In this document: in pieces, positions 26,050 through 32,854 of the stretch | Numbering within the stretch: the stretch's first letter is position 1 | How the letters are laid out: every line of letters begins with the position of its first letter | Source of the DNA: Salinispirillum marinum | Lineage (GTDB): Bacteria > Pseudomonadota > Gammaproteobacteria > Pseudomonadales > Natronospirillaceae | Reading direction: 5' to 3' (one strand) | NCBI RefSeq assembly: GCF_042651565.1 | Contig: NZ_JBHSDF010000003.1 | Length of the DNA: 64,000 bases | Translations under genes and position numbers: made by a program | The notes under the pieces: model-generated | Databases searched by the model: none | What the model was told of the DNA's origin: nothing | What the model saw: only the letters and a program-made list of their open reading frames with translations

Positions 26050-27789
26050 ATGAATATCAGAGACCTCCTGACCGAACGTGCCAGACAGGCCATGACCCGC
26101 GTTGGCATTCCGGCCGACACCAACCCCGCCGTCACGCAAAGTACTCGCCCGGAGTTTGGTGACTACCAGATCAACGGCGCAATGGGTGCAGCTAAAGCTC
26201 TGAAGAAAAACCCGCGTGAAGTGGCGCAACAGATCATTGATGCGCTCGACCTGAGCGACCTGGCAGCCAGCACGGAAATCGCTGGCCCCGGTTTTATCAA
26301 CGTTAAGCTGAAGCCGGAATGGCTGGCTGAGCAACTGACCTTGGCCGCTGCCGACACACGCTTGGGCGTATCCCTGAACACCGCCCCCAACACCGTGGTA
26401 GTGGATTATTCCGCCCCCAACTTGGCGAAAGAAATGCATGTGGGCCACTTGCGTTCCACCATCATCGGTGATGCGGTCGCGCGTTCGTTAGAATTCTGGG
26501 GCGACAAAGTCATTCGCCACAACCACATTGGCGACTGGGGCACGCAGTTCGGTATGCTGATTGCGCACTTGGAAGATCAACTGGCGGAAGGCGTTGACCT
26601 TGAAGGCGTGGCCTTGGCCGATTTGGAAGACTTCTATCGCGCGGCGAAAAAGCACTTCGATGACGACGAAGCCTTTGCCGACAAGTCGCGCAACTACGTT
26701 GTACGCCTGCAAAGTGGTGATGCCCATGTTTTGAAACTGTGGCAATTGTTTATTAATGCCTCGGTGAAACACAGCGAAGAAGTGTACGAGAAGCTGAATG
26801 TCAGTTTGACCCGCGCTGATTTACGCGGCGAAAGCGCCTACAACGACATGCTGCCCGGCATTGTGCAACGCTTGCAAGAGAAAGGCCTAGCGGAAGAAAG
26901 TGATGGTGCGCAGGTGGTGTTTTTGCAGGAACTGGCCGACAAAGACGACAATCCATCCGTGTTTATCGTGCAAAAGCGCGGCGGTGGGTTCTTGTATTCC
27001 ACCACGGACTTGGCCGCTTGCGAATACCGCAGCGTTACCTTGGGTGCCGACCGCATCATCATCTTCACCGATGCCCGCCAAGGCCTGCACTTCAAGCAAG
27101 TGGAACTGGTGGCGCGCAAAGCCGGTTTCCTGCGTGACGACAGCACCTATGAGCATTGCCCGTTCGGCACCATGATGGGCAGTGACGGCAAGCCGTTCAA
27201 AACCCGTACCGGTGGCACGGTGAAATTGGCCGAATTGCTGGATGAAGCGGTGACCCGGGCGCGTAACGTCATCGCCGAGAAAACCAGTGACCTGAGCGCA
27301 GACGAGATCGACGAAGTGGCCCGCAAGGTAGGCATTGGCGCGGTAAAATTTGCCGACCTATCGAAGCACCGCACCAGCGACTACGTATTCAATTGGGACG
27401 CCATGCTGAGCTTTGAAGGCGCGACTGCGCCCTACCTGCAATACGCTTATACACGCATTCGCAGTATTCTGCGCCGCGCGGAACTAACGGACGCGTTCAA
27501 CGCACCCATCGTCATCAACGAAGACGCCGAGAAGCAACTGGCCTTGGCGGTACTGCGTTTTGAAGAAGCCTTACAGTTGGTAATGCGCGAAGCCACACCG
27601 CATGTGCTGTGTGGCTACCTGTACGATTTGGCGAGTCGCTTCATGACCTTCTACGAAGCCTGCCCAATGCTGAAAGACGGTATTGCACCTGAAGTACGTG
27701 ATAGCCGTTTGATGCAGTCCGTCGTGGTGGCTCGCTTGCTGAAGCAAGGGCTGGAGTTGCTGGGTATTGAAGTGATGGAGCGGATGTAA
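26050..27789 (+). CDS. argS: Arginyl-tRNA synthetase
   Basis: Class I aminoacyl-tRNA synthetase, 579 residues. N-terminal Add1 domain, then the HIGH-type motif HVGH in NLAKEMHVGHLRSTIIGDA near residue 128, the GSDGKPFKTRTG loop in place of a classical KMSKS, and the C-terminal anticodon-binding helices. As in many ArgS proteins the second motif is degenerate. GCGGAAG precedes the ATG. Essential housekeeping gene; the tail overlaps a small hairpin and is followed by repeat copy C. Confidence 0.97.
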   Translation: MNIRDLLTERARQAMTRVGIPADTNPAVTQSTRPEFGDYQINGAMGAAKALKKNPREVAQQIIDALDLSDLAASTEIAGPGFINVKLKPEWLAEQLTLAAADTRLGVSLNTAPNTVVVDYSAPNLAKEMHVGHLRSTIIGDAVARSLEFWGDKVIRHNHIGDWGTQFGMLIAHLEDQLAEGVDLEGVALADLEDFYRAAKKHFDDDEAFADKSRNYVVRLQSGDAHVLKLWQLFINASVKHSEEVYEKLNVSLTRADLRGESAYNDMLPGIVQRLQEKGLAEESDGAQVVFLQELADKDDNPSVFIVQKRGGGFLYSTTDLAACEYRSVTLGADRIIIFTDARQGLHFKQVELVARKAGFLRDDSTYEHCPFGTMMGSDGKPFKTRTGGTVKLAELLDEAVTRARNVIAEKTSDLSADEIDEVARKVGIGAVKFADLSKHRTSDYVFNWDAMLSFEGATAPYLQYAYTRIRSILRRAELTDAFNAPIVINEDAEKQLALAVLRFEEALQLVMREATPHVLCGYLYDLASRFMTFYEACPMLKDGIAPEVRDSRLMQSVVVARLLKQGLELLGIEVMERM

Positions 27790-27797
27790 AACATCCG
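27781..27797 (+). other. Small hairpin over the argS stop
   Basis: CGGATGT, AAA loop, ACATCCG, then TTT. The stem includes the stop codon. Weak terminator candidate. Confidence 0.4.
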
Positions 27798-27828
27798 TTT
27801 CGAACATGCCCACTGATGAGCGCTTGAT

Positions 27829-27904
27829 GAGGGCGTAGGGGTATGCCTCAAGGCGCGACTTTCGGCCTGCCGTGGAGCGCCGGAGGCATACCCTGAAAGC
27901 CCTC
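27829..27904. repeat. Intergenic palindrome, copy C (related arms, different core)
   Basis: Arms GAGGGC plus GGGTATGCCTC (27829-27849) pair with GAGGCATACCC plus GCCCTC (27883-27904). The arms resemble those of copy B, but the interior is only about 33 bases and lacks the GAGCC...ACGGCGT core. It lies between convergent argS and the YdeI-like gene. Confidence 0.65.
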
Positions 27905-27919
27905 CCGGTACAGGTTCAT

Positions 27920-28546
27920 CTAGTATTCGTTAAACCCCTTCCCATCGAAAATCTTATCGCGGCATTTTTCAACCCGCGCCTCCCGGGTTTTGGCTTGCTT
28001 GGCGCTGCTGATATGCAGGATATAACTGCGCTGGCGGCCGGGTGTTAACGCGAAGAATGCCTCTTTGAGGCCTTCGTCTTGATCCATCGCTTGGCGCAAC
28101 TCGATAGGAATGTCGTAGTCTTCATGTTTTTTGAATTCCACACGCAGACCTGCTTTTTCAACCTCGATCGCTTCCAAGATATAGGCTTTTAGAATCGGGG
28201 CCAGCTCCGTGACCCGCTCGGTATTGGTGAAACGAATCACCCGGCCCGATTGGGTATTTTCTCCGGGTGCGACCAACAAACCATGCTCGTCTTTCAGCAA
28301 CGCGCCCTTCATAAAACTCAACACAAAGTTGGAATTGAAGGCTCCGATCATCACCACATTCTGGCCGTCCAGCGTGTAGCAGGGCGCGCCCCACTTGCGG
28401 TCTTCCATCAACGGCGTATCCAATACGACATCGCGCAATAGCGTAAGCCCGTCGCGCCACGTGTTGACCTTGCATTCCGGCGTACCGACTTTGTCGCAGC
28501 GGCCACAGCCGTCGGCTAAATACTCATCTACGGCAGGATTTTTCAT
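27920..28546 (-). CDS. YdeI-like protein (DUF1801 plus C-terminal domain)
   Basis: Cytoplasmic protein of 208 residues. An N-terminal DUF1801-type domain (RKWGAPCYTLDGQNVVMIGA, near residue 51) is followed by a YdeI/OmpD-associated type C-terminal region (TPGRQRSYILHISSAKQAKTR). Family members are small conserved proteins; some are linked to stress or peptide protection, but no reaction is established. The Cys-rich start (CGRCDKVGTPEC) is unusual and could bind metal. No operon partner. Confidence 0.7.
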   Translation of the reverse strand: MKNPAVDEYLADGCGRCDKVGTPECKVNTWRDGLTLLRDVVLDTPLMEDRKWGAPCYTLDGQNVVMIGAFNSNFVLSFMKGALLKDEHGLLVAPGENTQSGRVIRFTNTERVTELAPILKAYILEAIEVEKAGLRVEFKKHEDYDIPIELRQAMDQDEGLKEAFFALTPGRQRSYILHISSAKQAKTREARVEKCRDKIFDGKGFNEY

Positions 28547-28612
28547 GGTATTTCCTCAAGTCGCCTTGTAGGCCGCCGATACACTATTTTCATTCATCCG
28601 AACGGAGGTCTT

Positions 28613-28813
28613 ATGGACGTCAGTTCAATCGGTTCAGTAGCCGCCTACGCCAGCAGTAAAGCCATGTCTGATGCCCAAGAAGGCGCAGCGTTGAAAACCT
28701 TTAAAATGGCCGTCGACCAGCAAGCGGGCATGGTGCAACAACTTATTCAAAGCGCAAATCCAAGCGCTGCCCCCATCGGGAATGTGGGCCAAAATATCGA
28801 CATTCGCGTTTAA
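28613..28813 (+). CDS. Small YjfB-like putative motility protein
   Basis: Protein of 66 residues matching the YjfB / putative motility protein family: MDVSSIGSVAAYASSKA start, helical middle with KTFKMAVDQQAGMVQQLIQS, and a GNVGQNIDIRV tail. GGAGG precedes the ATG. Its function is not established; family members often occur in flagellated bacteria, which agrees with the chemoreceptor at 54284. Confidence 0.75.
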   Translation: MDVSSIGSVAAYASSKAMSDAQEGAALKTFKMAVDQQAGMVQQLIQSANPSAAPIGNVGQNIDIRV

Positions 28814-28841
28814 TTCAACATACCGCCCTAGCTGTTCTGTA

Positions 28842-29294
28842 TTAGACACCCTGCTTTGGCGGTTCAAACGCCTGTTTAAAGGTGAACGCTTCGGCACTTG
28901 GCCCTTTGGCGTTCAATAATTCCAGCTTCTGCGCCGCTTCTTCCAGTGTCGGCTGATGCCCTTCCGGCACCCACCACAGCACCATATGTGCTGTGGGCAT
29001 GGTATGAAACCACTCTTTCTTGCGGCGCAGAATGTCCGTGTGGGCGCTGCGATACACATAGTTGTGCAGCGCTTCGTGGCTTTCCCATACCGACATATTC
29101 ACGATGTAGTCCGGCCCGAAAAAATCAATCTCGGTCGCATTACCGTCTTCGGTTTGCAAGCGCCAAACAAATCCGGGAGAACCTTCGGCCAAGGCATTGA
29201 TGCGATCAAGATTAGCAACGAAGTCTGCCAAGGTAGGCGAGTCCATGGGCGCAACAAGGTGGGCAATGTTCAATTGGGCGAGTTGGTAAACCAC
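28842..29294 (-). CDS. DUF3291 protein (ABM/EthD-like fold)
   Basis: Cytoplasmic protein of 150 residues from the DUF3291 family, a small antibiotic-monooxygenase-like ferredoxin fold. WESHEALHNYVYRSAHTDIL and MVLWWVPEGHQPTLEEA are characteristic. The start is a GTG at 29294 with GGAG at the proper distance. No substrate is known. Confidence 0.75.
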   Translation of the reverse strand: MVYQLAQLNIAHLVAPMDSPTLADFVANLDRINALAEGSPGFVWRLQTEDGNATEIDFFGPDYIVNMSVWESHEALHNYVYRSAHTDILRRKKEWFHTMPTAHMVLWWVPEGHQPTLEEAAQKLELLNAKGPSAEAFTFKQAFEPPKQGV

Positions 29295-29357
29295 GGCGGC
29301 ACTCCTTTCAGTTCACATACGCCACCGAGCATACACTGTCAGGAACACGGTGCGAAG

Positions 29358-29792
29358 TCAGAGCGCTTGCAAGCCAATCATCCAACCATGGCAAGCCACC
29401 ACCACTAGGGTCAAATGCCAGCGCAGCGTGCGATAGTAGGGCGCATAATGACGCTCAAACCCCAGTAATATTTCCGCACCGCGCAGCCCAAGAAATAACA
29501 TTAACTGCACCCACAAAAATAGACCAGGGGCAATCGCAAGGGTCAGAAACCCGAGCACGGGCGGCGTAACAGACAACCAGGCCAACGCCTGATGTGCACT
29601 ATCCGATTCGCGCGCGGGCCAGAGCACACCGGCCATAAAACCCAAAATCACCACACTGTAAAAATCGAATAACGTGCTGTACGGCAACGCGGTATAGACA
29701 ACACCCACCGTTTGCAGCATGGGTAAGGCGATAAACGGAATCAAACCCGCATAGCCAAGCAGGCGCAATATTCCCGACCTATCAGGCTTCAT
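29358..29792 (-). CDS. DUF3429 membrane protein
   Basis: Inner membrane protein of 144 residues with four hydrophobic helices, of the DUF3429 type (YSTLFDFYSVVILGFMAGVLWP; ends with HLTLVVVACH). The start ATG at 29792 has GGAG upstream and overlaps the stop of the DCC-family gene by four bases, so the two are coupled and may work together. No function is known. Confidence 0.75.
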   Translation of the reverse strand: MKPDRSGILRLLGYAGLIPFIALPMLQTVGVVYTALPYSTLFDFYSVVILGFMAGVLWPARESDSAHQALAWLSVTPPVLGFLTLAIAPGLFLWVQLMLFLGLRGAEILLGFERHYAPYYRTLRWHLTLVVVACHGWMIGLQAL

Positions 29793-30160
29793 GATACTTT
29801 CTCCACCGCGCAATAGCCTTTGCGAATGGCGCGGCGTTGCGCCCACGTATCATAAGACCAAGCGGCCACCGGCTTGATCCATCGCCAACTCAAAATGGCC
29901 GTTAACCAGCCAAACCCAGCCACTCGCCAATAAAACAAAGTGCCGTCCAGCCCGATATGAAAACGCTCCCCGTCCCAGACATGAATGCGCTGCAACATCG
30001 CCAAGGGCTCAACGCCATGCGCCCCCGTGAAATTCGGCGCACTGATGTCGACGAGGATCATTTTGTTGCGGAAGCGGGGTGCCAAGTGATGGATCTCGGC
30101 CCGACACAAACCGCAACGTTTGTCGTAATACAGTTCAGGTAATAGAGGTTGGCTAGGCAC
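29789..30160 (-). CDS. DCC-family thiol-disulphide oxidoreductase-like protein (DUF393)
   Basis: Protein of about 123 residues with the YYDKRCGLCRAEI motif, the DxxCxxC signature of the DCC family. This suggests thiol-disulphide exchange. A GTG at 30160 preceded by AGGAA is the likely start; the frame extends to a GTG at 30199. The C-terminal half contains hydrophobic stretches (GWLTAILSWRWIKP). Coupled to the DUF3429 gene. Confidence 0.75.
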   Translation of the reverse strand: MPSQPLLPELYYDKRCGLCRAEIHHLAPRFRNKMILVDISAPNFTGAHGVEPLAMLQRIHVWDGERFHIGLDGTLFYWRVAGFGWLTAILSWRWIKPVAAWSYDTWAQRRAIRKGYCAVEKVS

Positions 30161-30215
30161 TGGTGCTTCCTGAAAATATGACCTGCATCGAGTACGCACA
30201 AGCCTGGGAAGCTGA

Positions 30216-30839
30216 TCACCCTCTCGAACTCAACAGCACTTTCACCGCAGCCAGACTAAACAGAAAGGCTAATGCGGCTTCAAACACCCGACGCAACTTT
30301 ATGTACCCGCGACGTACCGGCGCCAAACTAAATAATAGTGCATAGCCAAAGAATACAGAGAAACTCACACTAGCAACGGTGACAATGACTTGCACCAAGT
30401 CAGTGGCGGTTGCTGTAGGCGACACCACCAGCGCGTAGAGCGAACCGAAAAAGAGAATGGCTTTCGGGTTGGTGAGGTGGATCAACAGGCCCTTCACGTA
30501 GGTAGCGCGATAGGTAGGTCTGGTGCGCACAACAGCCTGTTGTGCATCGCGACGCAAGGCAGCGCGTGCTGATTTATAAGACAGAAAAAATAAATAGCTC
30601 GCTCCCAGATAACGCATAGCCTCTACCAGCCAAACATGGGTATACATGAGAGCACCCAGTCCAAAAGCTGCCGATACCGACCAAAACAACGAGCCTGTAA
30701 ATACACCCGCAGCCAACGCCATGCCAAAACCTCGCCCTTGGGCCATCGAGGTCCCTAAAATGGCGAGCGTGGCGGGACCGGGACTGGCGACCGCCAGCAA
30801 GGCCAAAGAGACAATCAACACCAGCGGCAACTCTACCAT
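30216..30839 (-). CDS. LysE/RhtB-family amino acid exporter
   Basis: Inner membrane efflux protein, 207 residues, about six helices. The ASPGPATLAILGTSMAQGR start and the HLTNPKAILFFGSLYAL segment are LysE/RhtB hallmarks. Typical substrates are amino acids or homoserine lactones; which one cannot be told. Single gene. Confidence 0.9.
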   Translation of the reverse strand: MVELPLVLIVSLALLAVASPGPATLAILGTSMAQGRGFGMALAAGVFTGSLFWSVSAAFGLGALMYTHVWLVEAMRYLGASYLFFLSYKSARAALRRDAQQAVVRTRPTYRATYVKGLLIHLTNPKAILFFGSLYALVVSPTATATDLVQVIVTVASVSFSVFFGYALLFSLAPVRRGYIKLRRVFEAALAFLFSLAAVKVLLSSRG

Positions 30840-30916
30840 TTAACTCACCTTATCCACGTTAGGACAACAGGATACCGTATCTTGTAAACTCAACGGCGAA
30901 AAAAGCTCTTGTATTT

Positions 30917-31687
30917 TTAGCGCTCCTCATCGCGCAGCGTCAACACCTCATAACCCGTCGCGGTGACCGCAATCGTATGCTCCCACTGCGCGGACAATTT
31001 CTTATCGGCGGTGACCACTGTCCAGCCGTCTTTCTTCTGTTTCACCTTGGCTTTGCCTTGGTTCACCATCGGCTCAATGGTAAACGTCATGCCTTCTTGC
31101 AACACCAAGCCTTCACCTGCACGACCATAATGCAGCACCGCCGGTTCCTCGTGCATGGTCCGGCCGATACCGTGGCCACAATATTCCCGCACGATGGTAT
31201 AGCCCTGTTGGGTCGCCTGTTGCTGAATGGCATGACCAACATCACCCAAGGTGGCGCCCGGCTTGACCGTCCGTATGCCCGCCCACATCGCATCGTACGT
31301 CGTATCCACCAGACGTTTAGCCAGAGGCGAGATATCTCCAATAGCGTACATCTTGCTGGAATCAGCGATAAACCCGCCTTGTTCCAGCGTGATATCAACA
31401 TTCACAATATCGCCTGGCACCAAAATTTGAGTGGCCGAAGGAATACCGTGGCAAACAACATGATTCACCGAGGTGTTCAGCACATACGGAAAACCGTATT
31501 GCCCCTTGCTGGCCGGACGCGTACCTAACCGGTTAATGATGAAATCTTCCGCCAGGTTATTGATGTCCATGGTCGACATGCCCGCCGTTATCTGATCGTC
31601 CAAATAACGAAACACCGAAGCCAGCAACTGGCCGGATTTGCGCATCACTGCCAGCTCTTCGGGCTGCTTGATGATGACCCTACCCAT
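30917..31687 (-). CDS. map: Type I methionine aminopeptidase
   Basis: Metal-dependent aminopeptidase, 256 residues, which removes the initiator Met. Ligands His80, Asp98, Asp109, His172, Glu205 and Glu236 are all present (VDIT, DSSKM, CGHGIGRTMHEEP, IEPMV, WEHTIAV). The segment after Asp98 (ITLEQGGFIADSSKM) diverges from the common GDTSRMF form, so this may be a second paralogue beside a housekeeping map. It overlaps the upstream RHH gene by eight bases and is controlled with it. Confidence 0.93.
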   Translation of the reverse strand: MGRVIIKQPEELAVMRKSGQLLASVFRYLDDQITAGMSTMDINNLAEDFIINRLGTRPASKGQYGFPYVLNTSVNHVVCHGIPSATQILVPGDIVNVDITLEQGGFIADSSKMYAIGDISPLAKRLVDTTYDAMWAGIRTVKPGATLGDVGHAIQQQATQQGYTIVREYCGHGIGRTMHEEPAVLHYGRAGEGLVLQEGMTFTIEPMVNQGKAKVKQKKDGWTVVTADKKLSAQWEHTIAVTATGYEVLTLRDEER

Positions 31688-31886
31688 GCGAAACCTGCCT
31701 CACATCCACCTCGGCCAATTTCATTTGCTCACGCATGATGTCGGTGAACGTCAGGTTGGGGTTAGCTTCCGCCAACATACCGATTTTGATCCAGTACTCG
31801 GATTGCGCGTTGATCGAGCGCAACATCACCGAGCTGGCTTTGCGAATTTCTTCATGCAGCTCATCGTTGATTTTGACGATACCCAT
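31680..31886 (-). CDS. ParD-like RHH protein (solitary, coupled to map)
   Basis: Protein of 68 residues of the ParD-like family. A basic N-terminal beta strand (MGIVKINDELHEEIRKAS) and two helices suggest a ribbon-helix-helix DNA-binding fold. No toxin gene lies beside it; its partner is the methionine aminopeptidase, which it overlaps by eight bases. It is preceded by a 26-base palindrome and so probably represses its own operon. Whether it controls other targets is unknown. Confidence 0.75.
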   Translation of the reverse strand: MGIVKINDELHEEIRKASSVMLRSINAQSEYWIKIGMLAEANPNLTFTDIMREQMKLAEVDVRQVSHG

Positions 31887-31898
31887 TGGCGTGCCTTA

Positions 31899-31924
31899 TA
31901 TATGAATCGTATACGAATCATATA
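31899..31924. promoter_or_regulatory. 26-bp palindromic operator upstream of the RHH-map operon
   Basis: TATATGAATCGTA followed by TACGAATCATATA; near-perfect two-fold symmetry with one mismatched pair, centred on CGTATACG. It begins 13 bases upstream of the RHH start codon and overlaps a likely -10 region. Predicted autorepression site. Confidence 0.65.
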
Positions 31925-32041
31925 CAACTGTTACTGAGGGCGCAAGAAGCGCACTCTCATCCCACCGCCAACAAGAGTTTGCTGAACGGTGACGCGGTGC
32001 ATAAAGTATCGGCATGGTTCAACGAATACAGAGTGGCACTA

Positions 32042-32329
32042 ATGCCCGTCCTTAATAGCAAAAAAAATAGCCCATGTGGTGAGTGACTTCCTTCATCAGC
32101 AACTGCCGGGACTGCGAGGCATATACCTTTTTGGCAGCCAAGCCCAACAGACCGCAGGGCCAGACAGTGATATTGATCTTGCTGTTTTGGTGCAGGCTAT
32201 GTGGACCCGATGCTGCTATGGGAACTCAGCAACCAATTGACAGAACAGCGCCAGGCCGAGGTAGATCTCGTGGATTTGCGCGCTGCTTCTCCATTTCCTA
32301 TGCCGTTAAAGCACCATATGCAAAGGTAA
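32042..32329 (+). pseudogene. Decayed MNT-type nucleotidyltransferase (MntA-like) remnant
   Basis: Reading across frames gives an MNT-domain protein: a start MPVLNSKK, then (after a frame change in an eight-A run at 32060-32067) HVVSDFLHQQLPGLRGIYLF and GSQAQQTAGPDSDIDLAVLV, which is the GSxAxG...DSDIDL nucleotidyltransferase signature. A second frame change near 32195 continues as GYVDPMLLWELSNQLTE and AEVDLVDLR. The tail is truncated, and the HEPN toxin partner is missing. Two frameshifts in a short gene argue for a pseudogene. Confidence 0.7.
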
Positions 32330-32409
32330 GCACCATTTCCTCTGCATATCAGGCCGGACATGTATAGATTTACTATTTTTCTATGCATAACTTAAGAACG
32401 GGTCATTGA

Positions 32410-32774
32410 GTGCTGCCAATCTTGCCCCCGGAGTCTCCCGAAAGCTGGGAAGCCCGTCACGTGCTGAAAAAAGCGGCGGAAGCCCGTCGTTACTTGGCAG
32501 AGCTCAAAGGTGTTGCAGCCACTATTCCTAATGAAGAAATACTGATCAATACGCTCACTTTGCAAGAAGCTAGGCACAGCTCCGAAATTGAAAACATCAT
32601 CACCACTCAGGATGATCTCTACCGCGCCGTGGTAGCAGATGAAGCCAGCGTCTCACCGCGACCAAGTATCTTGATGAACTGGTCACCATCGGCCTGCTCA
32701 AAAAAACCAAGGTAGGGCGCAGCAATTTCTACATCAATTCACAGCTCATGGCGCTCTTCTTGGAGCGCGCTTAA
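32410..32774 (+). pseudogene. Fic-family protein remnant, central domain deleted
   Basis: The first part encodes a Fic N-terminal region (VLKKAAEARRYLAELKGVAA, LTLQEARHSSEIENIITTQD). After about residue 80 the frame is lost, and from about 32660 another frame reads ATKYLDELVTIGLLKKTKVG and NFYINSQLMALFLERA, the C-terminal winged helix seen in Fic proteins, ending with TAA at 32774. The catalytic HPFxxGNGR core is absent. An internal deletion has left the two ends joined. Confidence 0.75.
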
Positions 32775-32854
32775 CGACAAACAGAACCAATAGCAAGCTA
32801 AGGTGACTTCATACGCTCACTGCCTGTACCCTGTCCATCGCTAACCGATAAACA

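Noticed and set aside
26887..27146. Long open frames antisense to argS and to other GC-rich genes
   Set aside because: They follow codon bias of the real gene on the other strand, have no ribosome sites and show no recognisable domains.
31680..31886. Complete ParDE toxin-antitoxin module
   Set aside because: The neighbouring gene is an intact methionine aminopeptidase with all metal ligands, not a ParE toxin.
32042..32329. Programmed frameshift in the eight-A run
   Set aside because: A second frame change and a truncated C-terminus make simple decay more likely; no homologue evidence for recoding is available.
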